A DNA stretch of 64,000 nucleotides from Puccinellia tenuiflora (Eukaryota; Streptophyta; Magnoliopsida; Poales; Poaceae): positions 770,513 through 834,512 of the forward strand of contig QRDG01000023.1 of the NCBI GenBank assembly GCA_012064385.1. The letters run 5' to 3'. Below, piece after piece: positions 1 to 9,758 of the stretch; within the stretch, counting starts at the first letter, position 1; each line of letters begins with the position of its first letter. The position numbers were made by a program, and so were the translations under genes. The notes beneath the pieces were generated by a model. That model was not told where the DNA came from. It ran no database searches and worked only from the letters and a program-made list of their open reading frames with translations.

Positions 1-1866
1 AAGACTTATGCAAAACTCACAATATGCTAACAAGTAATAATTTAAACATGCAAACAAATAGCACCGATGCAATGCATATAACTAGGCATGGTAAAGTGAT
101 CTCTCGCTTGCCCCTTTTGTGGGGCAAAACATAAATGCCTGGCACCTCTTGAGACATTAAACGGTGACTAGATGTAAAGTTATCAGAATTGAGAAGTATC
201 TCAAACATGCTCCAATCATTAAAACTTTGGGACAAATCACGTTATACTCAGAATGACAGCAATGCTCTATAAGATGGTGCTCAAAGAAGGGTGATGAATC
301 AACATTAATATATAAAAGAAAGGCCCTTCGCAGAGGGAAGCAGAGATTAATCATGTGCTAGAGCTTTTTATTTTTATAAGCAGAAGTAAAACAGTTTCGA
401 GGGATGCATGCTTTCGTCAACGATTTCACAACAGAGAGGCTATCTAGTCCCTCATAACAAGCAAGGCTTCTAGACTTGTGAGAGCAGCTGGTTCTTTAGA
501 GGAGCGAGTACGCTCCTCTTTCTCCTTGGTTTCACCACTGTCCAATGTTTGAGCTGATTTCTCATATTTTGCATTGCGCGGAGGAGGATGGTGAGTTATA
601 TTTATATTTTGCTTAAGCTACTCTGGGGTTGATTCAAGTGAAGACGTAATCCATCAACACCGGGTGAAAAAGGGGGAAATGACCTTGCTTGTCACAAGTT
701 ATATCTAGCCCTCTACTGCTTCCTCATGAGCTAAAAACAGAGACATAAAAAGAAGCATTTTTTTAATGATTTAAAGGTAGCACATGACAAATTTACTTGG
801 AATGGCGGTGAAATACCATATGTAGGAAGATATAGTGGACTCAAATGGAATACTTTGGCTTAAGGAAAATGGATGCACGGATGGACAATTACACGCAGTG
901 CAAATGGAGACTAGCAAAAGACTCAAGAGCGACCGATCAAGAGCAGTACTGTCATAATCATGCTTTGCGACAAAATCAATCAATGAATAAAGCATAAGAG
1001 TGATACTACAATTCTAAGCACAATAAACCGTCAAGGCTTAACAGACTTTATTTTTAGTCTTTTACATGTGTGAACATGTGCCAAGTCAATCCAAATAAAT
1101 CTTTTGGAGGAGGATCTCACTTCACCATACCATATAATAAACAATGCAAAACATGATCACGTCTACACGACAAATTATCCACTCTTAACAAGTTGAGGCT
1201 AAGCATAGGAATCCATAAAAACTAAGTAATATCATCTACGCAACATTCTACCATAGCAAACTAAAACATGAGCATGAGGATAAGCATCTGTACAAAAATG
1301 AAAACAAATAGAGTTCATACCGAATTTCCTCATCAAATCCACGTCGCAATATCATCATTATTGCATAGACGCTTGCACAACCGAAAGATATGGAAATAAT
1401 AAAAATGTGCAAGTGTCGTCACAAACACTGGTTGAACTCTGAAACAACTACAAAACGAAGAAGACGAGAAAATATTTTTGTGTTTTTGGAATAGCGAAAG
1501 GAATAGCGCAGAACTAGAAGAGAAATCTTTTTGATGTTTTCAATTTGGAAAGAAGCGACTAAAAACGAAGTAGAAAACAAACGAACAAGAAACAAAAGAA
1601 AATATTTTTGGTCTTTTTGATTATGAGAAAGAAGAGGCAAACAAAGAGGAAATCTTTTTGGGTTTTTGATTAATAAACAAAAAGAACAACTAAGGCGACT
1701 GAGCAAATTGAAAAGAGCGAAAAGAAACCAAAAGGAACACACTAACGGATACACAAAGGAATGATGAACACACCGACATAAAGCATTTAAGTGAACATAG
1801 TAAAAAGGTGTCGGTGAGAGATACGTACTCCCCCAAGCTTAGGCTTTTGGCCTGAGTGGGGCTCAT
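1..1866 (-). other. L2 3' untranslated internal region
   Basis: This is non-coding DNA downstream of the L2 last ORF, whose end (minus strand) lies at 1867-1968. The stretch about 360-830 is similar in inverted orientation to 6130-6600 inside L3, which identifies it as the 3' internal part of a related element. A CTTGGGGGAG purine tract (minus) near 1830-1845 follows the stop. No convincing ORF was seen. The 111-codon minus frame at 1419-1754 is low complexity and not supported. Confidence 0.6.
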
Positions 1867-1968
1867 CTACCATGGTGGTGGCACGCCCCAGTTAGCGCCC
1901 GTCTGTGGTTGCCACTGCATATCCTGTGTCTCCTCCTCCGGCTCCTCCTTAGGGACTAATGATGCAAG

Positions 1969-1973
1969 GTACT
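1969..1973. repeat. Target site duplication of L3, left copy
   Basis: GTACT lies directly before the TG start of the L3 5' LTR and is identical to 8729-8733. Confidence 0.9.
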
Positions 1974-3585
1974 TGATACGTCTCAAACGTATCTATAATT
2001 TTTGAGTGATCCATGCTAGTTTTGTGATATTGTCACATGGTTTTACTGTCATTTATATCATTTTTATGCATTTTGTCGGACTAACCTATTGACAAGATGC
2101 CCAGTGCCAGTTCCCTGTTTTTGCTGTCTTTTTGTTTCAGAAATTTACTTCTGGAAATATTATCGGAATTGGACGAAAATTTACGAGGAATTTTTACTCG
2201 ACGGAAGGCACCAGAACACCAAAGGGCAGCCCTGGGGGCCACCCACAGGCCAGGGGCGGCCTGCTGCCACGGCCTGGGGGCCACCCGCGGGTGGGGCCCG
2301 CCCCTGCCCGTGGGGCACCTCCTCGGCCCCCTCCGACGCCTATAAATTGCTATCTGACCTAAAAACATGGAGGCGGCCATTATTTTCCAGAAACTCGACC
2401 CCAACACGCCGTCACCGAAAACCCTAGTTCGGGGTCCAATCTGAAGCTGATCCCGGCACTCTGCCGGAGGGGAGATCGATCCCGGAGGGCTCTTCATCGT
2501 CATGCCTTCCTCCGGGATGATTTGTGAGTAGTCTCACCTTGGACTACGGGTCCATGGCAGTAGCTAGTTGGTAGTCTCTCTCTCTCTTGTGCTTCATCTC
2601 TTATGATCTTGTGAGCTGCCTAACATGATCAAGATCGATTATTGTAATGCTATGTGATGTGTTTGCTGGGATCCGATGTATTATGAAGTTATGTTCAGAT
2701 TGTGCATGATTCTTATATGAGTAATTTATGTTCTTGCATGCTCTCCGATGTGCGTAGTTACTTTGTCCAAGTGATTGTGTGTATCTCCAAGAGAGGGTAT
2801 TTAACTATTTATGCTAGATAGTGGGTTCATGCCCCCTTTTGTTCCTGGGCACGAGTGACAGAAACGTCTAAGGGAGAGGGTGTGATGTTGCTACTAAGGG
2901 TAAAACATTGGTGTTAATGTATCTTTTGATATTAGTATTGCTTACTTCATGCACTTTACTTAATGTAATTGTCTATTGCTTGCAACTTAATACCGTTGGG
3001 TGACAGGCTGGATAGCGATCCCACGGTGGACTTTTTAGACAAAGACGCAGTTGGACTCAACGGTCTTTGTTCCTTGTCGTGATGCCTTCATAAATATTAT
3101 CATGTCCTTTTTGTCATAGCTAAATTGGGTTTGTGTCATGATCTTGTCAATTGCCTAGCTGTAATTCGTTCACCCATCACATGCATATTTTATTTACTTG
3201 AGAGACTCCACTAGTGAACCCATGGCCCCCGGTCCATCTTTTTACATTGTTTATAACCTCATTTACTTGCTTTTAATTATCATTACTCCTCTGGTCACTT
3301 TTCATATTTCATCTATTTCATCATACAATTAACCGCTTTGTTTTCTGTGAGACCGGAAAGATTGACAACCTTTACGCCGTTGGGGGCAAAGTATTTTGGT
3401 TGAGTGTGTGCAGGTCCACGTCTGTTGAAGGTCAAGCGCCATAGATCTTCAACATTCACCTCGTTGTTGATTTCAAAGTCCTACTGGTTCGATAAACCTC
3501 GGTTCGTTAAACGAGGGAAAACTGCTACTAGCTGCAATTCCGCCTTTGCTTGGGGCACCGCCCAACTTATTTTAATACAGCAACA
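1974..3585 (+). repeat. 5' LTR of L3 (1612 bp)
   Basis: It begins TGATACGTCTCAAACGTATC and ends in CA at 3585. A promoter-like TATAAATT is at 2341-2348, with the palindrome CCACCCGCGGGTGG at 2281-2294. It matches 7130-8728 along its full length with scattered substitutions and small indels. Confidence 0.93.
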
Positions 3586-3595
3586 AGCTCTTTTC

Positions 3596-3612
3596 TGGCG
3601 CCATTGCCGGGG
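3596..3612 (+). other. Primer binding site of L3 (tRNA-Asp type)
   Basis: TGGCGCCATTGCCGGGG lies 10 bases after the LTR end. It complements the plant tRNA-Asp 3' end except for one base (A for G). Confidence 0.82.
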
Positions 3613-3777
3613 ACTTTGGAGCTACAGCAAGGGGAGTCTCATACTCTCAATCTCTGTACTTTGTTTTTGTCTTGCTTGCTTTATATCTCGTTTAGTTTAT
3701 TTTCCTGTTTCAAAATTTTAAAACCCAAAAAAATTAGTGTAGTCTTTATTCCTGTCTTGTTATTTTATCTTATCTTC

Positions 3778-4614
3778 ATGACTAGTTCTTTTCCTCCTGT
3801 TGAGACACCCGACTCCGAAGTCCTCACCTTCAAACCAAGAGGTGGGGAGAGTTTGAAAGATGCTTGGTACAGAATTAATGATGCTCGTGATAGATCCGCT
3901 AAAAAACCATTGGCCACTGTTCTCCTTAGAAATTTTTATATTCGCATTACAAGTTGGTATAGGTATGTCCTAGATACTATCACAGGTGGAAACTTCCTAG
4001 GAATTAATGCTTTGGAAGCTTTTAATGTTATAGAGGGTCTTGTGGGGATTCCACCAACTAATGATCGTAAAATTGAAATCACTTTAGAACATGTCATGCA
4101 AAGGATAGAAGTTATAGAAGATAATGTACCAAGTGTTGATATGATAAGAGAAATAGATAAGGGAATTCTTGATGGCATTAACAAGCTTGATGGGTGCCTA
4201 AAAGACATTGCTAAAAGTATTAAGTCCCTTGAAGCTACAAGAGCTATTAATCGAATTGATAAATTGGGGGAAGCAGTTGATACCTCGGGAGCACCCTTTT
4301 CTCCATCTAAATTTAAAAAGAGAGAGGCTTCGGACCCCAAAGTACCTAAATTTATATTTGTGCCAAAGAATACTACTAAAATTAATACATCATTTGCAGG
4401 AAAAGAGGAGTTGAGGATGGTGAAGGAAGCTCAAATTTCCAAGGATTTTAAGGGAGGAGCCCTAGTGGGTAAAACTACTTTTGCTCCACCAATTGTTAGT
4501 ACTAATAGTATTGCTGGAGGTCCGTTTCCAAATTCCACAATTCATGAATTTGATAAGAATGATGATGCCTTTGATCCCGAAAAAAACTTGATATTTGGCA
4601 TTGCGCCTAGCTAA
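3778..4614 (+). CDS. L3 gag-like protein (278 aa), N-terminal type only
   Basis: The start chosen is the ATG at 3778 (MTSSFPPVETPDSEV). The open frame extends further upstream through the primer site, but that part is untranslated leader. The protein has the block LKDAWYRINDARDRS (about residue 25) and then TSWYRYVLDTITGGNFLG, which is characteristic of the first ORF of Athila-type non-autonomous elements in grasses. After that come a helical region with LTLEHVMQRIEVIED-like sequence and a basic, Ser/Lys-rich tail. There is no zinc knuckle and no protease motif, and the frame ends normally in TAG at a non-truncated position. It presumably contributes to packaging or capsid assembly with a helper Gag, which is inference. 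The intact frame suggests selection until recently. The exact family was not determined. Confidence 0.75.
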   Translation: MTSSFPPVETPDSEVLTFKPRGGESLKDAWYRINDARDRSAKKPLATVLLRNFYIRITSWYRYVLDTITGGNFLGINALEAFNVIEGLVGIPPTNDRKIEITLEHVMQRIEVIEDNVPSVDMIREIDKGILDGINKLDGCLKDIAKSIKSLEATRAINRIDKLGEAVDTSGAPFSPSKFKKREASDPKVPKFIFVPKNTTKINTSFAGKEELRMVKEAQISKDFKGGALVGKTTFAPPIVSTNSIAGGPFPNSTIHEFDKNDDAFDPEKNLIFGIAPS

Positions 4615-7098
4615 AAGGCGTTAAAGAAAAGCGCTTGTTTGGAGGCAACCCATCTTTTATTTTCAGTTTTCTTTTTGCTTTTCTTGAGTCATGAAGTTAT
4701 TACCTCTGTAGACACTTCATTGTATCTTTTTCTTTTGGTTTTTTGTGCCAATTTTAGCCTCTAATGCATTGAAAGTGCGAGGTATTGTGTTGCTGTCCAA
4801 AAACAGATTCTGTGCGCCTGTTGCACGAAAATCCTAAAATCGCCAGAATTTTATCATTTTTGGATAATGTTTTACAACAAGCCTGATGCTTTTATCTATC
4901 TTTCGTTAGTTTTAAGTTTTTTTGATTTGAGCTGCAGAAGTGCCTCGAAAAATTCGATCTTCACAGACTGTTCAGATTTTGACAGTTTCTGCTTTTATTT
5001 TGCATGTGTCTCTTTACCATCGTCATATGTGATACTCTAGGGGTAGAGTTCCACATTGAAGCTTAGTAAACAGTAGCTAATGTTTAATGAAGTTTGTTTG
5101 CAATTTGTCATGAGTTGAACACATGTGCATTTTAATTTATGAGCATTAACCCTCTAATCAAATTATGAGAACTTTTGTGTGAAGGGAGTTTTTAAGTTCC
5201 AAAGGAGAGGAATATGAAGAAATCGAGGATGGATCAAAGCTCAAGCTTGGGGATGCCCCCATGGCACCCCCTCTGAATATCAAGAACTATCAAGAGTCAA
5301 AGCTTGGGGATGCCCAAGGCATCCCCTCATCTTCATCAACTATCATAAGGTCGTCTTCGTTGAACTTCATTTTTATCACTTTACATATTATGTGCTATGC
5401 TTGGAGCGTCTTTTTACTTTCAGTTTTGTTTGTTTGTTTGCTAGTCATATCTTTGTTGGATACTAGCTTTATTTGTGTGGGAGAGAGACACGCTCCGCTT
5501 TTTCGTTTGAATACTCCTTTGCTTCGCTTATATCTTTTTGAGTATTCTTAGCTATTGTCTGTTTTCTAGTAAGCTCTCGCTTTTAGCTTTTATCTTGTTT
5601 AGAGCTGCTAGTTGTTAAGCTAAACTCTTTTGTTCTTCACTTACTTATACTTGTTGGAGAGTTGTTGTTGAAAAATTGCTTGAATTGTCACTGCGACAAA
5701 ATGTTGTTTGTGTGATGATAGAATAAAATGAAAAGCCTGCATAGTTTTGTAGATCATGGTGTGGATACTTGATGCTTCTCAATTGTTTTGAGATGTTAAG
5801 TTGAATGCTTAAACTTGCTGGTTATTTGAGTGAAATTGATTAGTAAAGAAATATGGTTGAAAGCTTGAAATTGTGTGGTTTTTCACAGTTGTTAATTCAT
5901 AGTGCTAATCTTTCCATCAAAAAATTGTTTGGTCAACAAGGGAGACGGTGTAGAGTTTTTATGGTTATGACCGGTAAATGTCTTATGTTGTTCTGTTACC
6001 GGTTATTGTTAGATGTTTGCTTCAAACACCCTTTTTCCTAAGCCTAAAAATTCGTACTGAGTGTATGGTTCACTCGTGCATCCAATCCCCAAAGCCAAAC
6101 TTTCTTGCCAGCTGAGTCCACCGTATCTACCTATGCATGGTATTTCCTAGCATTCCAAGTAAATTTGTCATGTGCTACCTTTAAAAATTCAAAATACTTC
6201 TTGTTTGTGCCTCTGTTTTTAAGCTCATGAGGGAGCAGTAGAGAGCTAGATATAACTTGTGACAAGCGAGGTCATTTGCCCCCCTTTCAGCCGGTGTTGA
6301 TGGATTACGTCTTCACTTGAATCAACCCGAGAGCAGCTTAAGCAAAAATATAAATATAACTCACAATCCTCCTCCGCGCAATGCAAATCTGAGAAATCAG
6401 CCCAAACATTGGACAGTGGTGAAACCAAGGAGACAGAAGAGCGTACTCGCTCTTCTAAGAACCAGCTGCTCTCACAAGTCTAAAAACCTTGCTTGTCATG
6501 AGGGACTAGATAGTTTCTCTGTTGTGAAGTCATTGACGAAAGCATGCATACCTCAAAATCATTTTACTTCTGTTTTAAAAACCAAAAAGCTCTAGCACAT
6601 GACTAATCCCTGCTTCCCTCTGCGAAGGGCCTTTCTTTTTCTTTTAATGTTGAGTCAATTTTCCCTTTTCCCTTCTATCTCCACAAAAGCAAACATCTAG
6701 CATTGACCCTGGGTATCGTTGAGCATATTACATTATCAAGATTAAACATGAATCTTTATATTGCCTTTATCTATAAGATAAGCCGTTGAAGTTGAAGCTC
6801 TTTTGCTAATGCTTACATCTTCCTTTGTGTTGATTCTCAAACACTTCTGTCATGGAATTATTATCCTTGTGAATTAGTCAAATATGTTGATCACATTGTT
6901 TTCATGTCTTTGACATACTATTTATGAAAGGTTTTGCTTGGATGATTCAACTTGTTTATTCATTGCTTTCTTGCTATCAATTATATACAAATGTTTTGTA
7001 TCTCTTCATTCACATCCTTTGATTTGCATCACTATCTTGATCAAGAATGTGTTGGTCGCATGTCTCATCAAAAATTATTTGTTATCACTTACCTACTC
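4615..7098 (+). other. L3 non-coding 3' internal region
   Basis: About 2.5 kb without a credible ORF. It contains repeated CAAGCTTGGGGATGCC-type motifs (around 5245 and 5305) and a segment also found, reversed, in L7 near 47750-48100. The segment 6130-6600 is found, reversed, in L2 at 360-830. It replaces the pol genes of a full-length element. Confidence 0.7.
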
Positions 7099-7129
7099 GA
7101 GGACGAGTAGGAGTTAAGCTTGGGGATGC
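7099..7129 (+). other. Polypurine tract region of L3
   Basis: The sequence GAGGACGAGTAGGAG followed by TTAAGCTTGGGGATGC runs directly into the 3' LTR. The mirror image of the same tract is present in L7 at 45899-45940, supporting a conserved plus-strand priming region. Confidence 0.7.
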
Positions 7130-8728
7130 TGATACGTCCCAAACGTATCTATAATTTTTGAGTGATCCATGCTAGTTTTGTGATATTGTCACATGTTTTT
7201 ACTGTCTTTTATATCATTTTTATGCATTTTGTCGGACTAACCTATTGACAAGATGCCCAGTGCCAGTTACCTGTTTTTGCTGTCTTTTTGTTTCAGAAAT
7301 TTACTTCTGGAAATATTCTCAGAATTGGACGAAAATTTACGAGGAATTTTTACTCGACGGAAGGCACCAGAACACCAAAGGGCAGCCCTGGGGGCCACCC
7401 ACAGGCCAGGGGAGGCATGTTGCCATGGCCTGGGGGCCACCCGCGGGTGGGGCCCGCCCCTGCCAGTGGGGCACCTCCTCGGCCCCCTCCGACGCCTATA
7501 AATAGCTATCTGACCTAAAAACGTGGAGGCGGCCATTATTTTCCAGAAACTCGACCCCAACATGCCGTCACCAAAAACCCTAGTTCGGGGTCCAATCTGA
7601 AGCTGATCCCGGCACTCTGCCGGAGGGGAGATCGATCCCGGAGGGCTCTTCATCGTCATGCCTTCCTCCGGGATGATTTGTGAGTAGTCTCACCTTGGAC
7701 TACGGGTCCATGGCAATAGCTAGTTGGTAGTCTCTCTCTTGTGCTTCATCTCTTATGATCTTGTGAGCTGCCTAACATGATCAAGATCGATTATTGTAAT
7801 GCTATGTGATGTGTTTGCTGGGATCCGATGTATTATGAAGTTATGTTCAGATTGTGCATTATTCTTATATGAGTAATTTATGTTCTTGCATGCTCTCCGA
7901 TGTGCGTAGTTACTTTGTCCAAGTGATTGTGTGTATCTCCAAGAGAGGGTATTTAACTATTTATGCTAGATAGTGGGTTCATGCCTCCTTTTGTTCCTGG
8001 GCACGAGTGATAGAAACGTCTAAGGGCGAGGGTGTGCTGTTGCTACTAAGGGTAAAACAGTGGTGTTAATGTCTCTTTTGATATTAGTATTGCTTACTTC
8101 ATGCACTTTACTTAATGCAATTGTCTGTTGCTTGGAACTTAATACCGTTGGGTGACAGGCTGGATAGCGATCCCACGGTGGACTTTTTAGACAAAGACGT
8201 AGTTGGACTCAACGGTCTTTGTTCCTTGTCGTGATGCCTCCATAAATATTATCATGTCCTTTTTATCATAGCTAAATTGGGTTTGTGTCATGATCTTGTC
8301 AATTGCCTAGCTGTAATTCGTTCACACATCACATGCATATTTTATTTACTTGAGAGACTCCACTAGTGAACCCATGGCCCCCGGTCTATCTTTTTACATT
8401 GTTTATAACCTCATTTACCTGCTTTTAATTATCATTACTCCTCTGGTCACTTTTCATATTTCATCATACAATTAACCGCTTTGTTTTCTGCGAGACCGGA
8501 AAGATTGACAACCTTTCCGCCGTTGGGGGCAAAGTATTTTGGTTGAGTGTGTGCAGGTCCACGTCTGTTGAAGGTCAAGCGCTAGAGATCTTCAACATTC
8601 ACCTCGTTGTTGATTTCAAAGTCCTACTGGTTCGATAAACCTCGGTTCGTTTAACGAGGGAAAACTGCTACTAGCTGCAATTCCACCTTCGCTTGGGGCA
8701 CCACCCAACTTATTTTAATACAGCAGCA
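7130..8728 (+). repeat. 3' LTR of L3 (1599 bp)
   Basis: It begins TGATACGTCCCAAACGTATC and ends CAGCAGCA at 8728. The TATA-like box reads TATAAATAG (7497-7505) and the palindrome is at 7437-7450. It is slightly shorter than the 5' LTR because of small indels. Confidence 0.93.
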
Positions 8729-8733
8729 GTACT
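8729..8733. repeat. Target site duplication of L3, right copy
   Basis: GTACT lies directly after the CA end of the L3 3' LTR and is identical to 1969-1973. Confidence 0.9.
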
Positions 8734-9003
8734 CAACCAGCACCTCCTCGGGAAATGAATATCCATCCCTGCAACTTGTAGAAATTCATAACATGGGTAT
8801 ACCGATGAACGCACATCCGTCTCTCGAGCAAGCACAATAACACCAAGTGGCTCCAAATCTTCATTATATGAAGGCCTCATTGGTGCATTAGAACTTGACC
8901 CTCTCGTTTCTCGACGAGAAGAGGGCTCCTTCTTCCTAAAGATCCCACCTAAATTGAACTTAGGCATGATCTTCCTTTTCTGAAATTTTTCAACAAACCT
9001 CAT
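8729..9003 (-). pseudogene. L2 downstream ORF, 5' part (interrupted by L3)
   Basis: The frame starts MRFVEKFQKRKIMPKFNLGG, or at the internal Met that follows the acceptor-like site. It continues with a Ser/Arg-rich stretch and ETDVRSSVYPCYEFLQ. L3 interrupts it at GTACT. With L3 and one duplication copy removed, an open frame continues from 1968 to a TAG at 1867-1869, with acidic P-K-E-E-P-type sequence. A one-base shift is needed close to the junction (around 8740-8750), so the ORF was probably already damaged. The function is unknown. The position corresponds to the extra 3' ORF of Athila-type elements; no membrane segment is visible in the part seen. Confidence 0.6.
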
Positions 9004-9758
9004 AAAACTTGAAAATAAAATATAGGAAGTGCATTACACTATTCCTACAACTCAATATCAACTAGTACATGCATCAAATCCATCTAACAAGTCACAAATC
9101 AAGCATGCAAGTTCATACTCAAAGTCATAAACAACAGCAAAATACTCAACTTATACAAAACCATTCAAGATTCTAATTGGAGGAGTGAAGAAATCACATG
9201 CCGGAGAGGATTTGCTCCAAATTTCAGTAAGAATAATGGGCTGAACAAAGAGATCGAAAATCCCAGCACTCAAGAGCAAAAACTCGGGTTTGAGCAATGG
9301 GGGAGTGATTTTTCGGGAGAGAGAGAGGGAGTGTGTGGGAGGCAACTCACCTGGTGGGGCCCTCCAGGGGGCATAGGCGGCCCTTGGCCGCGGCCAAGGT
9401 CTCACCCGTGGGTGGGACCCGCCTGTGCCCCTGGGGTGTCCCCCAGGTCAGCCCCAAGCACTCCTGTGTCTCTTTAAAAATAATAAAATTCATGTAATTT
9501 TTCTGGAATTTTTCGAAAACTTTTACAGAGGAACTTAAATGAGATCAAAATAAGCTAATAAAATAGGATAATGGTATTTAAAAAGGACAAACTAAGCAAG
9601 AAATAAAATTACAAAAAAATTAAAGATGAGCAATAGAAGAAAATTTAATGAATCTTGATATCTTTATGTTGCTAAAGTTGGTTTGTTAGCAAGGTTGATC
9701 AAGTCTTGCTACCACACCAAATTTATTTGACATAAATTATTCAATATTCAACAGACAA
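9004..9758 (-). other. L2 spacer between gag-protease and the downstream ORF
   Basis: Here a full-length Athila element would carry pol, but no pol motif (YVDD-type, DTG or HHCC) was seen on either strand. The minus strand shows a GC-rich part (about 9340-9440) with an LTR-like CACCCGTGGGTGGG motif, then an AT-rich stretch ending in a pyrimidine-rich AAATTTTTCAG just before the next ORF. That resembles a splice acceptor, as in related elements where the last ORF is made from a spliced transcript. Confidence 0.5.

Larger units (their letters stand above)
1974..8728 (+). mobile_element. L3: complete non-autonomous Gypsy element (Athila-like), plus strand
   Basis: This 6755-bp element has two long direct repeats (LTRs of 1612 and 1599 bp), a primer site right after the 5' LTR, a purine tract right before the 3' LTR, and an exact 5-bp target duplication, GTACT (1969-1973 and 8729-8733). 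The internal region is only about 3.5 kb. It has one gag-like ORF and no protease, reverse transcriptase, RNase H or integrase, so the element needs enzymes from a relative. Autonomous donors would be Athila-type elements with the same primer site. It sits inside the last ORF of L2 and is therefore younger than L2. Confidence 0.93.

Noticed and set aside
2081..2503. 140-codon minus frame and three plus frames in the L3 LTR (also 7245-7659)
   Set aside because: They are present in both LTRs around the GC-rich promoter region, overlapping in several frames, with no protein family.
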